Assembly (NCBI GenBank): GCA_041395505.1
Contig: JAWLAG010000001.1
Span: forward strand, 1,860,001 to 1,924,000
Length of the DNA stretch: 64,000 nt
Direction of reading: 5' to 3'
Source: Steroidobacteraceae bacterium
GTDB lineage: Bacteria > Pseudomonadota > Gammaproteobacteria > Steroidobacterales > Steroidobacteraceae
Translations under genes and position numbers: made by a program
Shown: one piece after another, positions 50,137 through 58,606 of the stretch
Position numbering within the stretch: position 1 is the stretch's first letter
How the letters are laid out: every line of letters starts with the position of its first letter
The notes under the pieces: model-generated
Databases searched by the model: none
Told to the model about the DNA's origin: nothing
The model's input: only the letters and a program-made list of their open reading frames with translations

Positions 50137-50186
50137 CCTCTCGCGCACCTGCATAGCTGCAAACCAGGCCGACGTCGGCAGTTGTA

Positions 50187-51155
50187 ATGCATATGCGACT
50201 GCTGCGCTCGAAGGACCTAGCCGGATTGTTGTCGCCAACCGAGCTGGTCGCGGCGGTCGAGCGGGCGGCCCGTGCCGCAGTCGGCCACAACGCCGTCGTG
50301 CCGAGGCGGCAACACTTTTCGTTTGGCGATAACTCATTGCTGTGCATGCCGGCCGCGTGGGCGGATCGCATTGGGGTCAAACTGGTGACGGTGGCGCCTG
50401 GCAATGTGGCGCGCGCCGAACCACTTGTAACCGGTGTAATGATCTTCAACGATGCCAAGAGTGGCCATCCGCTCGCTTTGCTGGATGCAGGGCAACTGAC
50501 GGCGTTGCGCACAGGCGCGGTTGGCGCTCTGGCAATACGCGAGACCACCCCTGCAGACCTTGTCCGCGTGGGTGTGATCGGGGCCGGCGTGCAGGCGATC
50601 TCGCATGCCATCTTCGCGACCTGCGTGCGATCGGTGAGGCAATTGGCGTTCTATGCGCGCTCGCATGCGTCGGCCGAACGGTTCGTAGCCGGCGTCGAGG
50701 GTCACCTCGAGGGCATCGAGCTGATTCGCTGTGCCAGCGCTCACGAGGTCATTTCCAATTCGGAACTCATAATCACCGCAACGAATGCAAGCAAGCCTGT
50801 ACTGCCGGACGATCCCCGATTACTGGCTGGGCGTCATTACCTTGCCGTAGGTTCATTCAAGCCACAAATGCGCGAACTGCCAGCGGGACTTTTCCAGCAC
50901 GCGCAAAACATCGTGGTCGACTCCGACGCAGCCTGCGAGGAAAGTGGTGATCTCGTCGGACCGCTTGCCGAGTCCCTTCTGCCCAAAAATGCGGTTATTC
51001 ATCTCGGTGAATTGCTCGAGGGTCGGCGGGAAATCGACCGATCCGGGACTACGGTCGCCAAGACGGTTGGTCATGCGTTGTACGATCTGGCCGTCGCGAA
51101 GGCGCTGGTCGAGGCCGCCGAGAACACTCATGTCGGCCTGGAATTTGAAATGTGA
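50187..51155 (+). CDS. Delta1-pyrroline-2-carboxylate reductase (ornithine cyclodeaminase/mu-crystallin family)
   Basis: A 322-residue NAD(P)-dependent protein of the OCD/mu-crystallin family: SKDLAGLLSPTELVAAVERA, GVKLVTVAPGN, ALLDAGQLTALRTGAVGALA, the Rossmann loop VGVIGAGVQAISHA and AVGSFKPQMRELP. The family includes ornithine cyclodeaminase, ketimine reductase and pyrroline-2-carboxylate reductase. The next gene overlaps it by 4 bp and encodes a probable trans-3-hydroxy-L-proline dehydratase, whose product is pyrroline-2-carboxylate, so reduction to L-proline is the most likely role. Alternative ATG at 50193. Confidence 0.82.
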   Translation: MHMRLLRSKDLAGLLSPTELVAAVERAARAAVGHNAVVPRRQHFSFGDNSLLCMPAAWADRIGVKLVTVAPGNVARAEPLVTGVMIFNDAKSGHPLALLDAGQLTALRTGAVGALAIRETTPADLVRVGVIGAGVQAISHAIFATCVRSVRQLAFYARSHASAERFVAGVEGHLEGIELIRCASAHEVISNSELIITATNASKPVLPDDPRLLAGRHYLAVGSFKPQMRELPAGLFQHAQNIVVDSDAACEESGDLVGPLAESLLPKNAVIHLGELLEGRREIDRSGTTVAKTVGHALYDLAVAKALVEAAENTHVGLEFEM

Positions 51156-52195
51156 GTGATTTTTCAAAGCCCGATCCGCAGCAGATCGCCGCAAGCTGGC
51201 GGGCACCCATGGGCTGGCTGCGCATTACGTCGATCGACATGCATACGGCAGGTGAGCCGCTGCGGGTTTTCACGTCTGGACTACCGCACCTGGAAGGGCG
51301 AACCGTCCTGGAAAAGAGACGTGACTTTCGCGAACGTTTCGACTCGCTGCGCGCGTCGCTCATGTGGGAGCCGCGTGGTCACGCCGATATGTACGGTGCC
51401 GTCCTGAGTACCTCGGAGGATGCGGATCTCGATGTATTTTTCATTCACAACGAGGGCTATAGCACGATGTGCGGTCACGCCATCCTCGCGCTTGCCAAGC
51501 TCGCCGTCGAATGCAAGATCGTGACAGGCCCGGTCGTGACATTCAGCACGCCGGCCGGGCAGATCACCGCCAACGCTACCGCACAGAATGGACAAGTGAT
51601 GGAGGCGTCGTTTCGAAATGTCCCGTCTTTCGTGCTGTTGCGTGATATCCCAGTGGAATTACCGGGATTTTCTTCGGTAACGATCGATGTCGCCTACGGT
51701 GGGGCGTTCTATGCCGTCGTGCCGGCAGCGAATCTTGGCCTTGCACTCGACGTCGGCAATTATTCGAACATCATCGCGATGGGCAGGCGCATCAAGCAAG
51801 CCGTCATGTCCCGTTACCAGATCCTGCACCCGATTGAACCCGAATTAGGGTTCCTCTATGGCACGATTTTCACCGGCCCGGCAGCGCAAGCGGGTCATCA
51901 CAGCAGGAATGTCTGTGTTTTTGCGGACGGCGAGGTCGATCGCTCCCCGACTGGAACCGGTATCAGCGCGCGCGTGGCGCTCGGTATTGCACGCGGCGAA
52001 CTCGAGCTGAACGAGCGGATAACCGTCGAGAGCATTCTGGGCAGCACAATGACCGTCGCGGCCGTGGAGGAGGTTACCTACGAAGGACGTAATGCCATTG
52101 TCCCGGAGGTCAGCGGCAGCGCCTACTTCACCGGCCGACACGAGTTTTACATTGACCCGACAGATCCATTGCGAGGCGGATTTCTGCTGCGATGA
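51152..52195 (+). CDS. Trans-3-hydroxy-L-proline dehydratase (proline racemase family)
   Basis: A 347-residue proline racemase-like enzyme: ITSIDMHTAGEPLRVF at the start, the first catalytic motif STMCGHAIL with Cys107, and the second motif DRSPTGTGISARVAL in which Thr267 replaces the second catalytic cysteine of proline racemase and hydroxyproline epimerase. A Cys/Thr pair is the known mark of trans-3-hydroxy-L-proline dehydratases (human L3HYPDH type), which form pyrroline-2-carboxylate. Start GTG 51152 overlaps the reductase stop. Racemase activity is unlikely without the second Cys. Confidence 0.88.
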   Translation: MSDFSKPDPQQIAASWRAPMGWLRITSIDMHTAGEPLRVFTSGLPHLEGRTVLEKRRDFRERFDSLRASLMWEPRGHADMYGAVLSTSEDADLDVFFIHNEGYSTMCGHAILALAKLAVECKIVTGPVVTFSTPAGQITANATAQNGQVMEASFRNVPSFVLLRDIPVELPGFSSVTIDVAYGGAFYAVVPAANLGLALDVGNYSNIIAMGRRIKQAVMSRYQILHPIEPELGFLYGTIFTGPAAQAGHHSRNVCVFADGEVDRSPTGTGISARVALGIARGELELNERITVESILGSTMTVAAVEEVTYEGRNAIVPEVSGSAYFTGRHEFYIDPTDPLRGGFLLR

Positions 52196-52272
52196 ACGCG
52201 CCGCACGCTTGAATCGGTGATGCACAGTGTACTGTCAGTGAGCAAGTCCATTACGTCCCTACGGATTCAACA

Positions 52273-53370
52273 ATGAAGATCCAAGCCGCCGTATGTCGCG
52301 ACGCCAGTCGCCCACCAGGCATTGAAACGCTGCATCTGGACACGCCCCGACCCGACGAAGTGTTGGTGCGCATCCTGGCCTGCGGCGTCTGCCACACGGA
52401 TCTATTCGCACCTCACCGGTTTTTGCTGCCTGCCGTATTCGGCCACGAAGGCGCAGGAGTCGTCGAGAAGGTTGGTGCAGCCGTAACGAAGGTGCGGCCC
52501 GGTGATCGGGTCGTATTGACGTTTGGGTCCTGCGGCGCCTGCCGGCGGTGTGGTGCGGGCGATGTTGCGTACTGCGAACGCGGGCACGATCTGCAATTTG
52601 GTGGCTGCCGCCCCGACGGCAGCCCGACAATGCACGACGCCAATGGCCTGGCTGTGCACGGCGCTTTCTTCCAGCAATCATCGTTTGCAAGCCACGCCTT
52701 GGCGACGGAACGCAACGTGGTCAGGATTCCGGACGAGCTTTGCTTCGAGCAGGCGGCCCCCCTTGGGTGCGGGATACAGACAGGCGTCGGCGCGGTCCTT
52801 AATACGCTACGGGCCGTCAGCGGCAGCAGCATTGCGGTTTTCGGTACTGGTAGTGTCGGGTTGTCGGCGATTCTGGGCGCGGTACTCGCCGAGTGCGAGA
52901 CGATCATTGCGGTGGATATTCGCGACAACCGATTGGATCTTGCAAGTGAGCTCGGCGCGACCCATGTGATCAATGGCCGGGAAGGGGATTTGGAAGCCCG
53001 CGTCCGAGCCATCACGGGCGGTCGCGGCGTCGATTACAGCCTCGAATCGGCGGGCCAAACCGAAACCTTCAAAGCCGCGATCGCCGCGTTGGCCCGAAAA
53101 GGCCATTGCGCCATGGTCACGGTCCCGAAGCTGGGTGCGCCGTTCGAGTGGTCTCCGCTCGACCTGTTATTGCGGGCAGGGCGCCTGGTGGCATGCATCG
53201 AGGGAGACAGCGTGCCGGATCGATTCATTCCACAGCTCGCGGCGTGGCACCTGGACGGCAAGCTACCCTACGATCGATTCTGTCGAAACTATTGCTTCCG
53301 TGACATTCAGGCGGCGTGGTCCGATGCCGAGAGTGGCGCTTGCATCAAGCCCATCATTTGCATGTCATGA
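52273..53370 (+). CDS. Zinc-dependent alcohol dehydrogenase, aryl-alcohol/class III-like
   Basis: A 365-residue MDR-superfamily enzyme. Catalytic zinc ligands are in ACGVCHTD and FGHEGAG; the structural zinc site has four cysteines in SCGACRRCGAGDVAYC. The NAD-binding loop is FGTGSVGLSAILGAV with an acidic residue (VDIRD) at the end of the second strand, favouring NAD. The sequence resembles benzyl/aryl-alcohol dehydrogenases of the XylB group; substrate unknown. A 77-bp gap separates it from the dehydratase, so it may have its own promoter. Confidence 0.88.
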   Translation: MKIQAAVCRDASRPPGIETLHLDTPRPDEVLVRILACGVCHTDLFAPHRFLLPAVFGHEGAGVVEKVGAAVTKVRPGDRVVLTFGSCGACRRCGAGDVAYCERGHDLQFGGCRPDGSPTMHDANGLAVHGAFFQQSSFASHALATERNVVRIPDELCFEQAAPLGCGIQTGVGAVLNTLRAVSGSSIAVFGTGSVGLSAILGAVLAECETIIAVDIRDNRLDLASELGATHVINGREGDLEARVRAITGGRGVDYSLESAGQTETFKAAIAALARKGHCAMVTVPKLGAPFEWSPLDLLLRAGRLVACIEGDSVPDRFIPQLAAWHLDGKLPYDRFCRNYCFRDIQAAWSDAESGACIKPIICMS

Positions 53371-53427
53371 TCACAGCCCCGGAACGTGACAGCAGCGCCC
53401 AATTCCAGAGGTGGCGAACCGAGCGTG

Positions 53428-53808
53428 CTAGCGTCTCGCGAATCCGATGGCGGCACAAAGCCATGCGAGCATCAGCGACGACCCGCCGAAAGGCGCCATC
53501 ATGCCGATTGCGCGCGGCGCTCCAAGAGTCGTGGCGTAGATGCTGCCGCTGAACATCACCATCCCGGCGAGCAGCAAGGCCGAGGCCACGGTCAGCCAGC
53601 CGTTTGAACGCGTCAGTCGTTCTCGAATGAGTGCGACCAATGCAAGCCCTAGGGAATGGACGAACTGGATCTGAACGGCAGATTCATAGGCCGCGTAGCG
53701 AGCCTCGGACACAGCTTCCTTGAGGCCATGAACGCCATAGGCACCGAGCGCCGTCGCAATGCCGAGCGACAGTGCCGCTGCTACCAATAACCAGCGTGGC
53801 GCGAGCAT
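53428..53808 (-). CDS. DUF423 family membrane protein
   Basis: A 126-residue inner-membrane protein with about four helices and the DUF423 pattern: LSLGIATALGAYGVHGLKEAV, ESAVQIQFVHSLGLALVAL, LLLAGMVMFSGSIYATTLG and GMMAPFGGSSLMLAWLCAAIG. The function is unknown; it is widespread in Proteobacteria. ATG 53808 begins the conserved region; a TTG at 53826 is less likely. It is convergent with the alcohol dehydrogenase. Confidence 0.92.
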   Translation of the reverse strand: MLAPRWLLVAAALSLGIATALGAYGVHGLKEAVSEARYAAYESAVQIQFVHSLGLALVALIRERLTRSNGWLTVASALLLAGMVMFSGSIYATTLGAPRAIGMMAPFGGSSLMLAWLCAAIGFARR

Positions 53809-53856
53809 CCGCCGAGTATAGCTCAAGCAACCCCGTATACCAGTGCGATATGGCGC

Positions 53857-54549
53857 TCACAGTCCGAGGCTGCCAAGCAAATCGTCGACACCGGACTGGT
53901 CGCTGACGCTTGCCTCGTCGTTGACCCCGGGAATTGCGGGTCCGGCGAGTTTTCTTTCCGCATCGGCCTGACCGGATCGCGGGCGGGTCTTGAGGCCACT
54001 GATCTCAACGAGATCGCGCAATGCGCATTCGAGTTGTTCCACAAGTGTCATGACGCTGCGAATAATCTGGCCTGTCAGGTCCTGATAGCTCTGCGCAAGC
54101 AACAATTCGGAATGAGTCTGGCGCAGCTCGTTCATCGCATCGACGGTTCGCATCAGGAACCCCTTTGCCGCAGATGCCTCATCCATCGCAGCGAGTTGGC
54201 TCGCCTCGTGCGCAACGGCTTCCACACGCGGCGCGCATCGCTCCACAAGGTCCAGCGTTCGATGTGCCGCTTCGTCGGTGAGCTTGATGACCTGGGCAAG
54301 TCGATGACGCGCATTCGGAACTTCTTTCTCGGCGAGGTCGACGAGTCGGGAATCATCACAAAATTTCTTCAGCGCTCTTGCGATATCCGTGGCCACTTCG
54401 CGCACACCACGATTGAAGTGAAGGTCCTGGGCTTCATTGAAACTCGCAAGTGCGTCGACGAAGTCCTGCGGGTTTTCGCTTGCGCGCGCAGCGCAAAGCG
54501 AATCCAGGAAAGGCGACAGCGAGCTGCGCGGATCCCTGTCGTTTTTCAT
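53857..54549 (-). CDS. cheZ: Protein phosphatase CheZ
   Basis: A 230-residue helical protein that dephosphorylates CheY-P. The catalytic region SYQDLTGQIIRSVM has Asp157 and Gln161, matching Asp143 and Gln147 of E. coli CheZ. The C-terminal tail ends VDDLLGSLGL, the CheY-binding peptide. It is translated from an ATG one base after the cheY stop, so cheY and cheZ form one unit. CheZ is typical of Beta- and Gammaproteobacteria. Confidence 0.95.
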   Translation of the reverse strand: MKNDRDPRSSLSPFLDSLCAARASENPQDFVDALASFNEAQDLHFNRGVREVATDIARALKKFCDDSRLVDLAEKEVPNARHRLAQVIKLTDEAAHRTLDLVERCAPRVEAVAHEASQLAAMDEASAAKGFLMRTVDAMNELRQTHSELLLAQSYQDLTGQIIRSVMTLVEQLECALRDLVEISGLKTRPRSGQADAERKLAGPAIPGVNDEASVSDQSGVDDLLGSLGL

Positions 54550-54550
54550 G

Positions 54551-54949
54551 TCACTTGGCCGGGGCGCGTGAGGCGAAGATCTTGTCGATCTTCTCCTTGA
54601 GGATGGCGCCGGTGAAGGGTTTGATAACATACCCGCTGACGCCCGCCTGTGCGGCTTCAATTATCTGCTCGCGTTTCGCCTCCGCGGTCAACATGAGCAC
54701 GGGCAGATCCTTGAGCGCACTGTCAGCGCGTACCTTGCGCAATAGATCGACGCCCGGCATTCCGGGCATGTTCCAGTCCGTTATCAGAAAATCGAATTTG
54801 CCGCCCTGGAGCATGGGCAGCGCGGTCAAGCCGTCGTCTGCCTCCGAGACATTGTTATAGCCGAGGTCATTGAGCAGCCCTTTGATGATACGGCGCATTG
54901 TCGAAAAATCGTCGACAACCAGGATGTTCATTTTCGGAGAGGCAGCCAC
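54551..54949 (-). CDS. cheY: Chemotaxis response regulator CheY
   Basis: A 132-residue single-domain receiver. The acidic pocket is VVDDF (Asp13, Asp14), the phosphorylation site is Asp58 in LITDWNMPGM, with Thr88 (LMLTAEA) and Lys110 (VIKPFT). The TDWNMP and TAEA forms are those of true flagellar CheY. I chose the GTG at 54949 because GAGGAAT lies upstream; ATG 54931 has no such site. The phosphorylated form binds FliM, encoded in the divergent unit next door. Confidence 0.96.
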   Translation of the reverse strand: MAASPKMNILVVDDFSTMRRIIKGLLNDLGYNNVSEADDGLTALPMLQGGKFDFLITDWNMPGMPGVDLLRKVRADSALKDLPVLMLTAEAKREQIIEAAQAGVSGYVIKPFTGAILKEKIDKIFASRAPAK

Positions 54950-55000
54950 TCGATTCCTCGCTTTCTAGCATCTGCCGCCGCTGCTCACGGCGCGTCTCGG

Positions 55001-55028
55001 GTATCGGCTTTGCCAGCTCGTATCTTGA
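55001..55028 (-). promoter_or_regulatory. FliA (sigma-28)-type promoter of cheY-cheZ
   Basis: On the minus strand TCAAG (55024-55028) is followed after 15 bp by GCCGATAC (55001-55008), close to the FliA consensus TAAAG/TCAAG-N14/15-GCCGATAA. Transcription would start about 45 bp before the cheY GTG. Confidence 0.62.
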
Positions 55029-55163
55029 GGTAAATGCCGAGCGCGGTAGGCAATGCGTCAAAAGTACGGCGCCTGGCCTGCCGGTCGCTTTGAAAGCGTG
55101 ACCGCTGTCACAGGTTGGGGCGGCACGCCATTTGCAACCCGACACGCAGGAAGATCCCAGGCC

Positions 55164-56171
55164 ATGTCAGAAAATCCACAAAGATCCGGCGTCGAACGCG
55201 CCGCAATTCTGCTCATGACGCTCGGCGAGCAGGATGCCGCGTCGGTGCTCAAACAGCTCGACCCCAAGGAAGTGCAGCGCGTCGGGGCGGCCATGGCGCA
55301 GCTGGCCGCGGTATCGCGTCAGGAAGTCAGCGCCGTTCTCGATCAGTTCAGTGGAGAACTTGGCCAGCAGTCCAATGTCGGACTCGATTCGAACAATTAC
55401 CTGCGTAAAGTCCTCAACGAAGCTCTTGGCGAGGACAAGGCCAATTCGGTGGTCGACCGGATTCTGGGCAAGCGAAGTAGCAGCGGTCTCGAGGCGCTCA
55501 AGTGGATGGAAGCCAAGTCGGTCGCGGAGATGCTTCGTTTCGAACACCCGCAGATCATCGCAACGGTGCTGTCGTACCTTGATTCCGACCACTCGGCCGA
55601 AATACTGAACGGCCTTCAGGAGACTACCCGCGCAGATGTCATTACGCGCATTGCAACCTTGGACGGGGTACACCCCTCGGCACTGAGCGAACTCGATCAG
55701 GTGCTCGAACGGCAGTTCTCCGGCTCGAACGCGACCAAATCCTCGGGATTTGGCGGGCCCAAGGTGGCCGCCGACATCCTCAATCTTGTTGGGGCGGCAA
55801 GCGAGGGGAAGATCATCGAGGCAATAACGCAGGTGGACGAGCAACTTGCGCAGAAACTGCAGGATCTCATGTTCGTATTCACCGATCTGGTCAGCATCGA
55901 TGATAGAGGAATGCAGGAACTTCTTCGCGAGGTCCCCGGTGACAAGCTGGTCCTGGCCCTGAAGGGTGCGGACGAGGACGTGAAACAGAAATTCTTCAAG
56001 AACATGTCGGAACGAGCCGCCGGAATGTTGAAAGATGACCTCGAGTCCAAAGGCCCGGTCAAATTGAGCGAAGTCGAAGGCGCGCAGAAGGAGATCCTGC
56101 TGTCAGCTCGCAAGCTTGCCGAAGAGGGTCGAATCCAGCTGGGCGGCAAGGGCGGAGAGGAATATGTCTGA
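55164..56171 (+). CDS. fliG: Flagellar motor switch protein FliG
   Basis: A 335-residue component of the rotor C-ring. The N-terminal FliF-binding domain begins GVERAAILLMTLGEQDAASVLKQL; the middle domain holds the FliM-binding motif region (EMLRFEHPQIIATVLSYLDSDHSAEIL); the C-terminal torque domain has LMFVFTDLVSIDDRGMQELLREV, with charged residues that face MotA. The start at 55164 is the conserved N-terminus; an in-frame codon at 55053 adds a non-conserved leader. It lies divergent from cheY, 215 bp away, and leads fliG-fliM-fliN. fliF is not upstream, which is unusual. Confidence 0.96.
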   Translation: MSENPQRSGVERAAILLMTLGEQDAASVLKQLDPKEVQRVGAAMAQLAAVSRQEVSAVLDQFSGELGQQSNVGLDSNNYLRKVLNEALGEDKANSVVDRILGKRSSSGLEALKWMEAKSVAEMLRFEHPQIIATVLSYLDSDHSAEILNGLQETTRADVITRIATLDGVHPSALSELDQVLERQFSGSNATKSSGFGGPKVAADILNLVGAASEGKIIEAITQVDEQLAQKLQDLMFVFTDLVSIDDRGMQELLREVPGDKLVLALKGADEDVKQKFFKNMSERAAGMLKDDLESKGPVKLSEVEGAQKEILLSARKLAEEGRIQLGGKGGEEYV

Positions 56172-56222
56172 CCCTCATCCTTGCGAACTTCTTCTTGCGC
56201 CGCAGTCACAGGGGAACAGGCC

Positions 56223-57236
56223 ATGACAGGCGACGCAGAGGTACTCAATCAGGACGAAATCGACGCTCTCCTCAAGGGCGTCAACAACAACGAGGTGCCC
56301 GTCGAGACGGGCACCACCGTCGAAGGCGAAGTTCAGCCTTACGATATCGCGACGCAAGTGCGAATTGTGCGTGGTCGCATGCCGACGCTCGAGATGATCA
56401 ACGATCGATTCGCGCGGTTGCTCCGTATAGGCTTGTTCAACATGATGCGTCGCGCGCCGGAGATCGCCGTTGCTCCGGTTACGGTCGTCAAATTCAGCGA
56501 GTACATCCAGACGCTCCACGTCCCGGCGAGTCTCAACCTCGTGAAATTGCAACCATTGCGGGGTACAGGGTTGTTCATGCTCGACGCGAGACTCGTATTC
56601 ACATTGGTGGACAACTTCTTCGGCGGCACAGGCAGGCATGCGAAGATCGAGGGGCGTGACTTCACGAGCACGGAAAGTCGCATTATTCAAATGGTGCTGC
56701 GCCAGGCGTTTGCGAATCTGCAGGACGCGTGGGCGCCCGTGAACCCACTGAAGATCGAATTCATGAATTCCGAGATGAATCCGCGATTCGCCAACATCGT
56801 CAGTCCGTCGGAAGTGGTCGTGGTTACGTCTTTCAATATCGATCTCGAAGGAGCAGGCGGTGAGCTGCACGTTGTCATGCCCTATTCGATGCTGGAGCCG
56901 ATACGTGAGATTCTCGACTCCGGGATTCAAAGCGATCGCACGGACGGCAATGACAATTGGAGCAGGGCACTGCATGAGGAAATCGAAGACGTCACGGTCA
57001 AGTTGGTGCCGCTGCTGGGCCATACAACCGTGACCGTCGAGGAATTGCTTTCGCTTAATCCGGGAGACGTCGTTCCCTGCACGTTTGATGGCCAGGTGAC
57101 GCTGCTCGCGGAAGGCTTGCCCATCGTCTCAGGCACCTATGGTGTCTCGCGCGGCCAACAGGCCGTCAAGGTACAGAATTGCCTGATCAGGCGTTCGCCA
57201 ACGGATTCGTTATCTGCAACCGGGAGCGCCAAATGA
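56223..57236 (+). CDS. fliM: Flagellar motor switch protein FliM
   Basis: A 337-residue C-ring protein. The N-terminal CheY-P-binding peptide is LNQDEIDALLKGV; the CheC-like middle domain contains LEMINDRFARLLRIGLFNMMRR, GTGLFMLDARLVFTLVDNFFGG and FTSTESRIIQMVL; the C-terminal SpoA domain ends LNPGDVVPCTFDGQVTLLAEGLPI. ATG 56223 was chosen for the conserved N-terminus. The stop overlaps the fliN start by 4 bp. Confidence 0.97.
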   Translation: MTGDAEVLNQDEIDALLKGVNNNEVPVETGTTVEGEVQPYDIATQVRIVRGRMPTLEMINDRFARLLRIGLFNMMRRAPEIAVAPVTVVKFSEYIQTLHVPASLNLVKLQPLRGTGLFMLDARLVFTLVDNFFGGTGRHAKIEGRDFTSTESRIIQMVLRQAFANLQDAWAPVNPLKIEFMNSEMNPRFANIVSPSEVVVVTSFNIDLEGAGGELHVVMPYSMLEPIREILDSGIQSDRTDGNDNWSRALHEEIEDVTVKLVPLLGHTTVTVEELLSLNPGDVVPCTFDGQVTLLAEGLPIVSGTYGVSRGQQAVKVQNCLIRRSPTDSLSATGSAK

Positions 57237-57577
57237 ACGCTCGCACCGCGACCAGGACCCCCGATCTTGAACGGCTGTCCGCCGACCATGGACGCCAGGG
57301 CAGCGAGCGATTCGTCGAGATGAAGGATGTGCTCGATCTTCCGGTCACGGTGACCATGGAGGTCGGGCGCACCCGTCTGACGATACGCGAATTCCTGCAA
57401 TTGGCCGTCGGTTCGGTTGTTCCGCTCAACAAGGACACGTCCGATGCCTTTGATGTACTCGTCAACGGCGCGCTACTGGCGCACGGCGAGGTGGTCCTCG
57501 TGAACGAAAAGTGCGGCATACGTCTCACTGACGTCATCTCGCCGACAGAGCGCCTGCGGCGATGCAGCACTGACTGA
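57233..57577 (+). CDS. fliN: Flagellar motor switch protein FliN
   Basis: A 114-residue SpoA-domain protein: MKDVLDLPVTVTMEVGRTRLTIREFLQLAVGSVVPLNKDTSDAFDVLVNGALLAHGEVVLVNEKCGIRLTDVI in order, preceded by a short variable N-terminus. It completes the switch complex with FliG and FliM. ATGA overlap with fliM. No fliO, fliP or fliQ gene follows, in contrast to the usual fliN-fliOPQR order. Confidence 0.95.
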   Translation: MNARTATRTPDLERLSADHGRQGSERFVEMKDVLDLPVTVTMEVGRTRLTIREFLQLAVGSVVPLNKDTSDAFDVLVNGALLAHGEVVLVNEKCGIRLTDVISPTERLRRCSTD

Positions 57578-57610
57578 ATCCGCGTTCTCTCGCCAAGCAC
57601 GGAACCATCC

Positions 57611-57637
57611 TCAAGATCCATTTTGTGACGCCGTTAC
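57611..57637 (+). promoter_or_regulatory. FliA (sigma-28)-type promoter of the HDOD gene
   Basis: TCAAG (57611-57615) and GCCGTTAC (57630-57637, 6 of 8 matches to GCCGATAA) are separated by 14 bp. The expected start near 57647 leaves a leader of ~50 nt before the HDOD ATG. Confidence 0.5.
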
Positions 57638-57699
57638 ATAAGCGGTACGCCCTCGATGGTGGGCGGCTCGTGTCACATTGGACGAGGCAGGAATACTAG

Positions 57700-58593
57700 A
57701 TGGCAATGCAGCAGGTGGAAGCCATGGGTACGGCAGTCGCACTGTCGAATGAGCAGGCTTTGATTGCCGATGCTCTGCAGCAGGACCTCGATGCCGAGTC
57801 GGTCGAGATACTCGGGTACCCCGAGATCGCGATGCGTATTCACCGCGCGCTAGCCAAGGAGCATATCAACACCAATGAAATCGTGCGCCAGGTAGCGACC
57901 GAGCCCGTCCTGGCCGCCCGAATCCTGCAGATAGCAAACTCCGCGGCACTGAACCCGCGCGGCGAATCAATTGTCGACCTGCGTACGGCGGTGTCCCGGG
58001 TAGGAGTCAACTTGTTGCGAGGTGCGGTGGCGGCACATGCCATGCGTCAGCTGCGATCGAACAAGGAGCTCGTTGCCGTTCGCGGGAATATTCGCGATGT
58101 CTGGCAGAAAAGCGTCGTTGTCGCGGCGATCAGCGATGCCATCGCGCGGCACGTGGGCGGGATCAACCCCGATACGGCACTGCTGGCGGGTCTATTGCAC
58201 AACGTGGGTGAACTCTACGTGCTCGTGAAGTGCGCGAAGCATCCCGAAGTGATTCTCGACAAGACCGCATACGGTACTTTCGTGTCGAACTATGGCGCGC
58301 CGTTGTCGGTGAAATTGCTGCAGGGTTGGAAGATCCCGGATTCCCTGGTGGAAGCTGTTCAGCAACACGTCGATCTCGGGCGCAGCGTAGTGGGAAGTGT
58401 ACCCAGTCTCGCCGATGTATTGGCTCTCGCTGTTACGATCAATACGTATTCGCAGGATGTAGAGCAGCTCGACCTGGCGCTTGCGACCATGCCTGTCCTG
58501 CAGCGATTCAAGTTCGAAGCGGGCTATTGCCGGGCACTGGTTTGCCACTCCGAAAGTTCGATCGGCGAGATTATCGACGCACTGGGCATGTAG
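57700..58593 (+). CDS. HDOD-domain signalling protein
   Basis: A 297-residue protein whose HDOD domain covers about residues 35-235: LGYPEIAMRIHRALAKEHINTNEIVRQVATEPVLAARILQIANSAAL at its start, then DLRTAVSRVGVNLLRGAV and LLAGLLHNVGELYVLVKC. The HD metal pair of true phosphodiesterases is replaced (HN in LLHNVG), as is normal for HDOD, so a binding rather than catalytic role is likely. It lies after fliN with a FliA-like promoter; HDOD proteins act in motility or second-messenger networks in Xanthomonas and others. Confidence 0.92.
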   Translation: MAMQQVEAMGTAVALSNEQALIADALQQDLDAESVEILGYPEIAMRIHRALAKEHINTNEIVRQVATEPVLAARILQIANSAALNPRGESIVDLRTAVSRVGVNLLRGAVAAHAMRQLRSNKELVAVRGNIRDVWQKSVVVAAISDAIARHVGGINPDTALLAGLLHNVGELYVLVKCAKHPEVILDKTAYGTFVSNYGAPLSVKLLQGWKIPDSLVEAVQQHVDLGRSVVGSVPSLADVLALAVTINTYSQDVEQLDLALATMPVLQRFKFEAGYCRALVCHSESSIGEIIDALGM

Positions 58594-58606
58594 CCTCGCC
58601 GCGGGC

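Noticed and set aside
51152..52195. Calling this gene proline racemase or 4-hydroxyproline epimerase
   Set aside because: The second catalytic cysteine is Thr267, which is incompatible with two-base racemisation and fits the dehydratase subgroup.
55074..55089. A possible sigma-54 promoter (TGGCCTG-N4-TCGCT) upstream of fliG
   Set aside because: Only GG and GC and some flanking bases match TGGCACG-N4-TTGCW; such partial matches are frequent at this G+C content.
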